A stretch of DNA of 64,000 nucleotides from Sphingorhabdus sp. (GTDB lineage: Bacteria; Pseudomonadota; Alphaproteobacteria; Sphingomonadales; Sphingomonadaceae). The notes under the pieces were generated by a model. It had not been told where the DNA came from and ran no database searches. It saw only the letters and a program-made list of their open reading frames with translations. Each line of letters begins with the position of its first letter. Positions within the stretch are counted from its first letter, which is position 1. Below are positions 16,791-24,158 of this stretch, piece after piece. The stretch lies in contig JANQNO010000005.1 of the NCBI GenBank assembly GCA_028279555.1, positions 1-64,000 of the forward strand, given 5' to 3'. The position numbers and the translations under genes were made by a program.

Positions 16791-18187
16791 AAGCGTTTTT
16801 GGCCCGTTTCTGGCCGCGAAGCCTAGTCGCCCAGCTTTTGCTTGCGGCCGCGCTCGCCTTGCTGGTCGCGCAGATTGTTAACGCTGCGCTATTGCTGAAG
16901 GGCCTGCGCAGCCGTGCGGAGCTGGAAGCGTCAACACTGGTTATTGGCGCGATATCGGCGCGGGAAGAATCCGCTTTGGGTAGACGGGCGCTGGACCGGC
17001 GGCAGGCCCCCCGGCCGCCTCGGAGGCGTTCCGTAGCCTTTGTGCTGTCGGGAAGCTCGCCGGTACCGCCCTCATTCGCCCAGAATGACACACTTACGGA
17101 AAGAGCCGCCGGCTTTTTGGGCGGAGAATGGACTGCAGCGCCAAGCATTACGATGGGTCCAACTGCCGACTTGCCTGAAAACCTGCGGCGCAGATTGCTC
17201 AATGGCCGCCTGCTCAGGCGGATGATGCGCGATGGCCTTCCACCGCCTCGCCGGGCGCTTATGTTTTCGGCGAGGCAGGCCGATGGCCGCTGGCTTGGTG
17301 CCGTTACCCTAATCAGACCTGTCGAGCGGGGTTCGATTACGGCGCTGATCCTGCAAACTGTGCTGCTATACGTTACCGTGCTGCTCGCTCTTGTGCTTGT
17401 TGCGCGCCGCGTTTCGCGTCCGCTTTCCGATCTGAAAAGCGGAATGACGAAGTTTGGGCGAGATACCAATGCCGCGCCGCTTCCCGAAAATGGCCCGTCG
17501 GACATTCGCGAACTGGTCCGGGCCTATAACGGGATGCAGCAAAAAGTGGCTTCGTTGCTATCCGAAAAAGATGTGATGCTCGGGGCAATCGGCCACGATC
17601 TTAAGACGCCGCTCGCTTCGCTGCGCGTGCGGATAGAATCGGTAGAAGATGAGGCTGAGCGTGAGCAGATGGCGGCCAGCATTGAAGAGATTTCGGCAAT
17701 GCTCGACGATATTCTGATGCTCGCTCGATTGGGGCGGAGCGGAGAGAAGCTCGAAAGGGTCGATGTTGCAGCATTGGTCGACATGGTTGCAGACGATTTC
17801 CCTGGCGAATCCGAAAAGATCAAAATCAAGCGGCCAAGTGACCGTATCGTTGCCCAAATTCGCCCTATGCTGGTCCGGCGGGCCCTGCGTAACCTGATTG
17901 CTAATGCGCTGCGATATGCTGGAAATGCCTCGATCAGTATTGATCGGGCGGGGCAGGGTGTGGCCATCATTGTCGAAGATGATGGGCCCGGAATTGAAGA
18001 TGGCCTGCTTGATAGAGCGTTCGAGCCATTTGAGCGCGGAGATGACTCGCGCAACCGCGCCAGCGGCGGCTCGGGCCTTGGACTGACGATTGCGCGCGCT
18101 ATCGCGCGGTCGCATGGCGGTGATCTGACGATTCAAAACCGCCGCGATGCTTCGGGACTCAGGGCTACGCTATCGATCGATGGCTAA
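16787..18187 (+). CDS. Sensor histidine kinase (HAMP-HisKA-HATPase)
   Basis: A 466-residue membrane kinase beginning with TTG that overlaps the stop of the response regulator. It has an N-terminal transmembrane helix (LLLAAALALLVAQIVNAALLL), a basic periplasmic domain of about 140 residues, a second helix (ALILQTVLLYVTVLLALVLVARR), a HAMP linker, a dimerisation domain with the phosphorylated His in GHDLKTPLASLRVR near residue 269, and the ATPase boxes NLIANALRYA, DDGPGI and GGSGLGLTI. The stimulus is unknown; the periplasmic domain has no recognised ligand fold. Partner of the preceding regulator. Confidence 0.92.
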   Translation: MKAFLARFWPRSLVAQLLLAAALALLVAQIVNAALLLKGLRSRAELEASTLVIGAISAREESALGRRALDRRQAPRPPRRRSVAFVLSGSSPVPPSFAQNDTLTERAAGFLGGEWTAAPSITMGPTADLPENLRRRLLNGRLLRRMMRDGLPPPRRALMFSARQADGRWLGAVTLIRPVERGSITALILQTVLLYVTVLLALVLVARRVSRPLSDLKSGMTKFGRDTNAAPLPENGPSDIRELVRAYNGMQQKVASLLSEKDVMLGAIGHDLKTPLASLRVRIESVEDEAEREQMAASIEEISAMLDDILMLARLGRSGEKLERVDVAALVDMVADDFPGESEKIKIKRPSDRIVAQIRPMLVRRALRNLIANALRYAGNASISIDRAGQGVAIIVEDDGPGIEDGLLDRAFEPFERGDDSRNRASGGSGLGLTIARAIARSHGGDLTIQNRRDASGLRATLSIDG

Positions 18188-18197
18188 CGGGCGCTCT

Positions 18198-19154
18198 TCA
18201 TAGGTCACCTGGAGATGCTGCCGTTCGTTCGATTCCGTGCCTCTTCATTTTTGCTAGAAAAGTTGTGCGCTTAGTAGAAGTCAAGTCCGCAGCCCGCTGA
18301 ACAACACCGTTTGCTTTTTCCAACGCGGCCTCGATATACTCAGCCTCTTGCTGCGCGAGATGATGTTGCAAATCGAAGCCGGGGGTCAGCATGTCGGATG
18401 CTGTCATTTTTCGCGATTCTGTATACCCCTTTGGCGTGATGCCCTTCTTGCGGAGTATAGCAATCATGTCTTGCTGCGACACACGCCGGCCATGATGGTG
18501 CTTGGCAAGCTGCCGAACCTGATCCTGAAGCTCGTCGAGATTTCCCGGCCAATTATGGGCCCGCAAAATCTCGTTGGCACCATGATCGAGCGTAAAGCGC
18601 GACTCTTTCGGCAGTTGCTGGAGGTAGGCTTCGGTCAGCAATTCGATGTCCTGTTTTCGTTCCGACAAAGCCGGAACCGGTAGAATAAGGACCGACAAGG
18701 CCGCGCACAGTTCGACTGGTAAGCGGTTTTCTTTGCTAAGTTCGGATGTGCTTTTGGAGGTTGCTGTAATGATGCGCGTGTTCCGGTTCTGCAAAAGCGA
18801 ATAGAGCTGATTCTGCATGACCGCTGGAATATCGCCGATTTCGTCGAAATAGACCGAACCTCCAATGGCGCTATCGAAGGGGCGCTCGCTCAGGAAGCCG
18901 GTATCGATGCTTGCAGGATGCACGGATATAAATCCTGCTGCTGCCCGGTCGGAACGCTCGTGGATCATCGCTGCGATATCCTGTTTCCCGCCTCCATCAG
19001 GACCCTTCAGCATAAGCGGGGCATCGGTAGCTGCAGCAAGCGCAACCATACGGCGTAAACCAGCAGCGGCCGGACTTTGACCGATCAGGCTGATGCCTTT
19101 TCTGGTCGGCTGCTTGTTTTGGCGCGGCGATACGCAGATCTGGTCAAGTCGCAT
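18198..19154 (-). CDS. Degenerate sigma54-activator-like AAA+ protein with Fis-type HTH
   Basis: A 318-residue protein resembling the AAA+ plus HTH part of NtrC-type activators. The Walker A position reads GPDGGGKQ instead of GESGTGKE, Walker B is recognisable (IGGSVYFDEIGDIP), sensor segments (QLYSLLQNRNTRIITATS, NRLPVELCAALSVLILPVPALSER) are present, and the C-terminus is a Fis-like HTH (ALEKANGVVQRAADLTSTKRTTFLAKMKRHGI). The GAFTGA loop that contacts sigma54 is absent: only FDSA separates the first strand from Walker B. It therefore probably binds DNA and perhaps ATP but may not activate sigma54 polymerase. The start at 19154 fits MRLDQICVSPRQ; the upstream extension to 19718 overlaps the next gene. 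Confidence 0.8.
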   Translation of the reverse strand: MRLDQICVSPRQNKQPTRKGISLIGQSPAAAGLRRMVALAAATDAPLMLKGPDGGGKQDIAAMIHERSDRAAAGFISVHPASIDTGFLSERPFDSAIGGSVYFDEIGDIPAVMQNQLYSLLQNRNTRIITATSKSTSELSKENRLPVELCAALSVLILPVPALSERKQDIELLTEAYLQQLPKESRFTLDHGANEILRAHNWPGNLDELQDQVRQLAKHHHGRRVSQQDMIAILRKKGITPKGYTESRKMTASDMLTPGFDLQHHLAQQEAEYIEAALEKANGVVQRAADLTSTKRTTFLAKMKRHGIERTAASPGDL

Positions 19155-19249
19155 TGTTGATCCCCTGGAAGGCATAAATTCACGTGCCGGGGAACTAAGC
19201 GGAAAAGGGTTAATTAGCGTTGGTTTTTCGGCGCTCGATTGCGTCCATT

Positions 19250-19279
19250 TCGGAAATATCTTAGTCGGAAATATCTTAG
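19250..19279. repeat. Tandem 15-bp direct repeat, two copies
   Basis: TCGGAAATATCTTAG occurs twice without a spacer (19250-19264 and 19265-19279). The second copy contains the stop codon of the SleB-type hydrolase gene, and the pair lies about 100 bp upstream of the AAA+ gene. It could be a duplication by slippage or a pair of binding sites. Confidence 0.9.
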
Positions 19280-20550
19280 CTTCCGGGCTGTTTCTTCCAG
19301 GTACCGCTTGCTTGATATTTCGGTTTGATATTCGTGGCTTCTGGCAATCTCTCGCCCGCAAAGGCCTTCTCGCCGCCGCGTTTTTTGGCAGTCGCAGAAT
19401 AGTCCGGCGCGGAGTAGATGGGTGCGGCGCGTTGACGCGTCGGCGTAATATCGGAGTAGGCAGGCGCTGATGGCCGCGGTGCGACCGATGACCGGCTTGC
19501 CGCTTCGCGGGCTTCTTTCTCAGCCTTGAGGCGCGCAGCCGCATACTCGCGCTCATATTGCTTCTGCAGCTGAATGGGATCCAGCACAGGCGCGGGTTTG
19601 CTGCTGGGCGACCATTTGCGCGGCTTGGGCCCCGGGAATGGTTCACGGCCAGCATAGCGGCGGAAAAATGCCGACGGTCGCCCGGCGCTGCCCTTCCAGC
19701 GATAAAAGCGATGCGCACCTATGGTACCGATGAAATGCAGGCTCGGTGCCCAATAGGGATAGACATAGGTGGCGTGATAATGGGTCGCCATGCCTACCGG
19801 TTGATGAACATATCCGGCCAGTGCCTCCGCAGCGACCCGGTTTGCGCGGTTCCAAAGGAAGCGGCTTGGCTTGCGGCGCATCGATCCATCGCAGCTATAG
19901 CTGAACTGGCATCCCGTTCTGCGTTCGGAGCCCTGATAGATAACGCCGCAAATATTGTTGGGGTATGTTGGATGGCGCATCCGGTTGATGATAACCTGCG
20001 CCACACCACGCTGACCGCTATCGGGTTCGTTGGCGGCCTCATAGTAAATGGCATCCGTCAAGCACTGCAGCGCCCGACTGTAGTCGGCGCTGCCGGGCCT
20101 GATGACCAAAGGCTGCGCGCTCTCATCCAGGTCTGCGAGCGCCATGCCGTCGCCAGCCAGTTGGCCGCCAGCATCAAAACCTGTTCCCAGACCTGCTTCT
20201 ATCTCGGAAGATGGCGGAATACTGTAGTTTGCTTCCATGAAATAGAAGGCAGAACCGGCAAAATTTTCGTCAGCTCGTTCGGCCGAGCCCAGCGCAGGTC
20301 GTGGCGATTCGTTCCCCGATGCAGCCGAGGAAAGGCGTTGAGCCATGGTCGGTACTATCGCCAGCAGCGCGAAGGCTACAACGACCAGGAGAACTTCGCG
20401 GGCACCGATCAGCCGCTTGCGCCGAGCCTTTTCAGGCGCTGAAACCGTCGGTTCTTCGCTAGTAACAGCTTTCGGTTGTGAGATCTTTTCCTGGATCATC
20501 GCCTGCCTAGTTGGATCGCAATCCTGCGTTGAAAAGCGCCAATATCCCAT
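19276..20550 (-). CDS. SleB/CwlJ-type cell wall hydrolase with membrane anchor
   Basis: About 424 residues: a cytoplasmic lead, a transmembrane helix (EVLLVVVAFALLAIVPTMA), a variable spacer, then the Hydrolase_2 domain characteristic of SleB (ALQCLTDAIYYEAANEPDSGQRGVAQVIINRMRHPTYPNNICGVIYQGSERRTGCQFSYSCDG, with the catalytic Glu in YYEAANE). The family hydrolyses peptidoglycan. The C-terminal ~140 residues are Lys/Ala/Pro/Ser-rich and disordered. I place the start at 20550 (MGYWRF, GAGG upstream); upstream in-frame ATG at 20583 is an alternative. Confidence 0.85.
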   Translation of the reverse strand: MGYWRFSTQDCDPTRQAMIQEKISQPKAVTSEEPTVSAPEKARRKRLIGAREVLLVVVAFALLAIVPTMAQRLSSAASGNESPRPALGSAERADENFAGSAFYFMEANYSIPPSSEIEAGLGTGFDAGGQLAGDGMALADLDESAQPLVIRPGSADYSRALQCLTDAIYYEAANEPDSGQRGVAQVIINRMRHPTYPNNICGVIYQGSERRTGCQFSYSCDGSMRRKPSRFLWNRANRVAAEALAGYVHQPVGMATHYHATYVYPYWAPSLHFIGTIGAHRFYRWKGSAGRPSAFFRRYAGREPFPGPKPRKWSPSSKPAPVLDPIQLQKQYEREYAAARLKAEKEAREAASRSSVAPRPSAPAYSDITPTRQRAAPIYSAPDYSATAKKRGGEKAFAGERLPEATNIKPKYQASGTWKKQPGS

Positions 20551-20694
20551 CAGACCGCCTCGCGCGCGGGCAATTTTTGTCATGTGCCAGCGTGGGACGC
20601 GGCCTTTTGGCAAGGTTAACGCATGAAAAAGTTAGAAAAAATTTAGCGCGACTCGCCCATTGCTTATTGTGCATATCCCGATATTCTGAAAGCC

Positions 20695-21939
20695 ATGAAT
20701 GCCCGAACTTTCACCGTTGTTTCGCCGAAGCGGAAGCTTCATCAGGCCATGGTTTCAGCAATTCTAATTGTTGGCCTCTCAAGCTGCGACGCGGCAACAG
20801 ACAATGAACCTGTCATAGCGGACAGGGATTTGCCGGAAGCCTCGGATGGCCAGCGAACCCTGCCGCCAGATGACAGCAAGAATGATCCGAATTTTCGCTT
20901 CGCGCGGATGGCGCTCGATTGCGTGAACAAGCAATATCCCAATAAAGTCAGTCATGTGTTGAATAGCGGCGAAGATGTGAAATCGCCGAAACAGCTCTAC
21001 CCCGCCTTTTATGGCTGTTTTGATTGGCATAGCGCGACCCATGGCCATTGGCTGCTGACCCGGCTGTGGGGGCAGGGAGCCGTATCCGAGCTTGACGGCG
21101 AGATAGAAGCGGCACTGGCGCGCAGTTTTACCGAGGAGAATATCGCTGCGGAACGTCGCTATTTCCTGGGTGCAGATCGCGGCAGTTTTGAGCGCCCCTA
21201 TGGCATGGCATGGTTCCTTCAGCTCATGGCCGAACTGCGCGGTATCGAAGCCCAAGGGGGCGCAAAGGGTGAGAAAGCAGCGCGGTTTGTCGAAATATTG
21301 GCGCCACTGGAGACGACGATCGTCGAGAAGCTGAAAGTCTGGTTGCCGAAGCTTGCTTACCCGATCCGCATTGGGACGCACAATCAAACGGCCTTCGCTT
21401 TCGGATTGATGCTGGATTGGGCGGAGCAAGGCGGCGATGAGGGGTTGGCGAAGCTGGTGCGCGACAAGACCCTTGCATTCCATCGATCCGACAAGGATTG
21501 CCCGATTGGTTATGAGCCTTCAGGGGAGGATTTCCTCTCGCCCTGCCTGCATGAAGCAGATTTGATGCGCCGCGTGCTTGGCAAGGAGGAATTTTCCAGA
21601 TGGCTCTCGGCATTTCTGCCTGACATCCCCGAAGACGGCAGCTCCGGGTGGTTGAAGCCCGGGATCGTAAATGACCCGACCGATGGCAAGCTGGTGCATT
21701 TGGACGGACTGAATCTGGCGCGGGCTTGGGCTCTCGAGGGTATTATAAGCGCTTTGCCAGATGATGATGCCCGTGTTCCTGCGCTAAAGGCTGCTGCAGC
21801 TGAACATGCCCGTTCTGGGTTGGCGAGCGTGTCCAGCGAGAGTTATGCGGGAAGTCACTGGCTGGCAAGCTTTGCGACCTATCTGACAAGCCGGCGAGGG
21901 ATCACGGCTGCCGCGCCGGAGAAGCAGCCTACCGAATAG
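20695..21939 (+). CDS. DUF2891 family protein, probable lipoprotein
   Basis: A 414-residue protein of the DUF2891 family. The hallmark LYPAFYGCFDWHSATHGHWLLTRLWG, RPYGMAWFLQLMAEL and NQTAFAFGLMLDWAEQGGDEGL segments are present, along with the late YAGSHWLASFATYL motif. The N-terminus is a longer basic lead followed by a hydrophobic stretch ending SSC, which fits a lipoprotein signal. The fold resembles (alpha/alpha)6 barrels of glycan-active enzymes, but no function is established. Confidence 0.85.
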   Translation: MNARTFTVVSPKRKLHQAMVSAILIVGLSSCDAATDNEPVIADRDLPEASDGQRTLPPDDSKNDPNFRFARMALDCVNKQYPNKVSHVLNSGEDVKSPKQLYPAFYGCFDWHSATHGHWLLTRLWGQGAVSELDGEIEAALARSFTEENIAAERRYFLGADRGSFERPYGMAWFLQLMAELRGIEAQGGAKGEKAARFVEILAPLETTIVEKLKVWLPKLAYPIRIGTHNQTAFAFGLMLDWAEQGGDEGLAKLVRDKTLAFHRSDKDCPIGYEPSGEDFLSPCLHEADLMRRVLGKEEFSRWLSAFLPDIPEDGSSGWLKPGIVNDPTDGKLVHLDGLNLARAWALEGIISALPDDDARVPALKAAAAEHARSGLASVSSESYAGSHWLASFATYLTSRRGITAAAPEKQPTE

Positions 21940-22012
21940 ACTTTGCCGCTTGCAAGGGTAACAAAACTGCGCGTAAAAGCGTTCACTTGATCGAATCTAA
22001 CGGAGATTAACG

Positions 22013-23386
22013 ATGGCGGCGAAATGGACGCCTGAAAGCTGGCGGACACATGAGGGCATTCAAATGCCCGAATACCGCGATTCCGGGGCGTTGGCAGCGA
22101 CCGAAGAGTCGCTGCGCAGCTATCCGCCGCTTGTCTTTGCCGGTGAAGCGCGCAGCCTGATGGACGATCTGGCCGATGTTGCGGAAGGCAGGGCATTTCT
22201 GTTGCAGGGTGGCGACTGCGCCGAGAGTTTTGCGGAGTTTCATCCCAACAATATTCGCGACACATTTCGGGTTATCCTGCAAATGGCGGTTGTTCTGACT
22301 TTTTCGGGCAAGGTTCCGGTCGTCAAGGTCGGCAGAATGGCCGGGCAGTTTGCCAAGCCGCGCTCGGCACCGACCGAAAAGCAGGGGGATGCGGAACTGC
22401 CAAGCTACCGCGGAGATATAATAAACGGGATAGAATTTGACGCCGATGTCCGGGAGCCTGACCCGCAACGCATGATTCGCGCCTATAGTCAGGCAGCTGC
22501 AACGCTCAATCTGCTGCGTGCCTTTTCCAGCGGCGGTTATGCAAATCTCAAAAAGGTCAATGCCTGGACCCACGACTTTATGGGTCGCAGCGAATGGGCG
22601 AAGAAATATAAGCAGACAGCGGACCGGATTAGTGAAGCGCTCGAGTTTATGGAGGCTTGCGGAATCACACCCGAAACCGTTCCGCAGATCAAGGGTACCA
22701 GCTTTTACACCAGTCATGAGGCTTTGCTACTACCGTATGAACAGGCGTTGACGCGGCAGGATAGCTTGACCGGGCAATGGTATGATACCTCTGCCCATTT
22801 CCTTTGGATCGGAGACAGGACGCGGTTCGAGGGTAGCGCGCATGTCGAATTTTTGCGTGGCATCGGCAATCCCATCGGAATGAAATGCGGCCCGAGCCTG
22901 GAGCCTGATGCGCTCATGGGCTTGCTCGACACGCTCAACCCCGATCGCATCCCGGGGCGCATCACGCTGATCTCGCGCTTTGGCCATGACAAAATCGAAG
23001 AGGGACTGCCACCCCTGGTTCGCGCGGTGCAGCAAGAGGGCCACCCGGTGGTCTGGTCCTGCGATCCCATGCATGGCAATGTCATAAAGTCGGAAAGCGG
23101 ATATAAAACCCGGCCATTTGAACGTATACTGGCCGAAGTGAAAGGTTTTTTCGCGGTTCACCGGGCGGAAGGCAGCCGCGCGGGTGGCATCCACTGCGAA
23201 ATGACTGGCCAGAATGTCACCGAATGTACAGGTGGGGCCGTTGCCGTCACCGACGCCGGGCTCGCTGACCGGTATCATACACATTGCGATCCGCGCCTTA
23301 ATGCGGCGCAGTCGCTGGAGCTTGCATTCCTGCTTTCGGAAATGTTGAACCAAGAACATGCCGAACGCTCACGCGAGGCGGCCTAG
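22013..23386 (+). CDS. Class II 3-deoxy-7-phosphoheptulonate synthase
   Basis: A 457-residue plant/mycobacterial-type DAHP synthase, the first enzyme of the shikimate pathway (PEP plus erythrose-4-phosphate). Class II landmarks: [75 protein letters not shown], and the metal-binding [13 protein letters not shown] and [15 protein letters not shown]. Full length. The upstream 73 bp carries no obvious leader peptide. A short membrane-protein gene follows 9 bp later. Confidence 0.96.
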   Translation: MAAKWTPESWRTHEGIQMPEYRDSGALAATEESLRSYPPLVFAGEARSLMDDLADVAEGRAFLLQGGDCAESFAEFHPNNIRDTFRVILQMAVVLTFSGKVPVVKVGRMAGQFAKPRSAPTEKQGDAELPSYRGDIINGIEFDADVREPDPQRMIRAYSQAAATLNLLRAFSSGGYANLKKVNAWTHDFMGRSEWAKKYKQTADRISEALEFMEACGITPETVPQIKGTSFYTSHEALLLPYEQALTRQDSLTGQWYDTSAHFLWIGDRTRFEGSAHVEFLRGIGNPIGMKCGPSLEPDALMGLLDTLNPDRIPGRITLISRFGHDKIEEGLPPLVRAVQQEGHPVVWSCDPMHGNVIKSESGYKTRPFERILAEVKGFFAVHRAEGSRAGGIHCEMTGQNVTECTGGAVAVTDAGLADRYHTHCDPRLNAAQSLELAFLLSEMLNQEHAERSREAA

Positions 23387-23395
23387 GAGAATGTG

Positions 23396-23569
23396 ATGGC
23401 GGAACGTGTAAGAGTTATTCAGCGCGACGTCGTCAAATCAGGCGTAGGTTTTGGCAGCGCGTTGGCCATTGCAATCAGTTTCACGACCCACCAATCGGTC
23501 CTCTGGGCGATTATTCATGGAATATTCAGCTGGTTCTACGTGATATATTTCCTGTTCACGCGAAACTAA
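23396..23569 (+). CDS. Small two-helix membrane protein (57 residues)
   Basis: A short gene with a clear ribosome site (AGGAGA) 9 bp after the DAHP synthase stop. The product has a basic N-terminus (MAERVRVIQRDVV), a hydrophobic stretch (GVGFGSALAIAISFTTH) and a second hydrophobic stretch (SVLWAIIHGIFSWFYVIYFLF) before TRN. The TTHxSVLWAIxHGxxSWFYVxY pattern is familiar from small hypothetical proteins in many bacteria, but I cannot name a function. Likely translated from the same mRNA as DAHP synthase. Confidence 0.75.
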   Translation: MAERVRVIQRDVVKSGVGFGSALAIAISFTTHQSVLWAIIHGIFSWFYVIYFLFTRN

Positions 23570-23622
23570 CGGTTCAGACTATGTCTTGCATGACACTTTG
23601 GCATTGGTAGAATCGGGTAATC

Positions 23623-24153
23623 ATGCGTAGCTCTCTGATGCTTGCGGCGGCGTTTTTGCTGTCGGCCTGTGCCGGGCACATCGAAACCCGGCTATCAAGT
23701 GCGGGCGAAGGTTTGGAACGCGGGCATTCCTATCGATTTGCCGAGACCAAACCAGAAATGGCAGCGGAATATGGCGAGGTCCGGAATCTGTTGATTGCGG
23801 CACTCGCTCAGCGGGGGTTTTCGCGATCCGAAGCGGCCGGCGTGATGCTTGAAATTGCGTTGTCCGATCGGCCGGCGGAGCTTGCGCTGACGCGCGGTGA
23901 AGGTGAGGAAACTTCTGTTATCGCTCCATCCAAAGAGAGGAAACCGCTGCAAAGCTGCGACGACAGGGAATACCGTCTTTCTATTCGCTTTACGCGGATT
24001 AGCGATGGTGCGCACCTCTATTTGGGCGAGGCCGCAGAGTATCATTGCCGCGCCAGTCTTTCCGAGGCTTTGCCTGCTATGGTGAATGCGATTGTGTCCG
24101 ACATGGATGGGCCGCGCGGCACGAAAGTCGTTGAGCGGCGCGGTCGCGAATAG
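23623..24153 (+). CDS. Hypothetical lipoprotein
   Basis: A 176-residue protein with a lipobox signal (MRSSLMLAAAFLLSAC, C16). The mature part (GHSYRFAETKPEMAAEYGEVRNLLIAALAQRGFSRSE...YRLSIRFTRISDGAHLYLGEAAEYHC...ALPAMVNAIVSDMDGPRG) resembles DUF4136-like outer-membrane lipoproteins in layout, including the closing LP-x-MV segment, but the match is weak. Two cysteines (in SCDDRE and YHCRA) could form a disulfide. It is convergent with the CHASE2 kinase gene with a 5-bp gap. Confidence 0.72.
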   Translation: MRSSLMLAAAFLLSACAGHIETRLSSAGEGLERGHSYRFAETKPEMAAEYGEVRNLLIAALAQRGFSRSEAAGVMLEIALSDRPAELALTRGEGEETSVIAPSKERKPLQSCDDREYRLSIRFTRISDGAHLYLGEAAEYHCRASLSEALPAMVNAIVSDMDGPRGTKVVERRGRE

Positions 24154-24158
24154 CGCGG

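Noticed and set aside
19154-19200. Sigma54-type promoter (GG...GC) upstream of the AAA+ gene
   Set aside because: The CGGCACGTGAATTTATGC stretch has 13 bp instead of 10 between GG and GC, so it does not fit a -24/-12 promoter.
19250-19279. Two-copy 15-bp repeat as a CRISPR array
   Set aside because: No spacers, only two adjacent copies, and no cas genes in the window.
23586-23613. Promoter-like TTGCAT-N16-TAGAAT upstream of the 23623 lipoprotein
   Set aside because: The -10 would end only 9 bp before the ATG, leaving no room for a ribosome site; likely chance.
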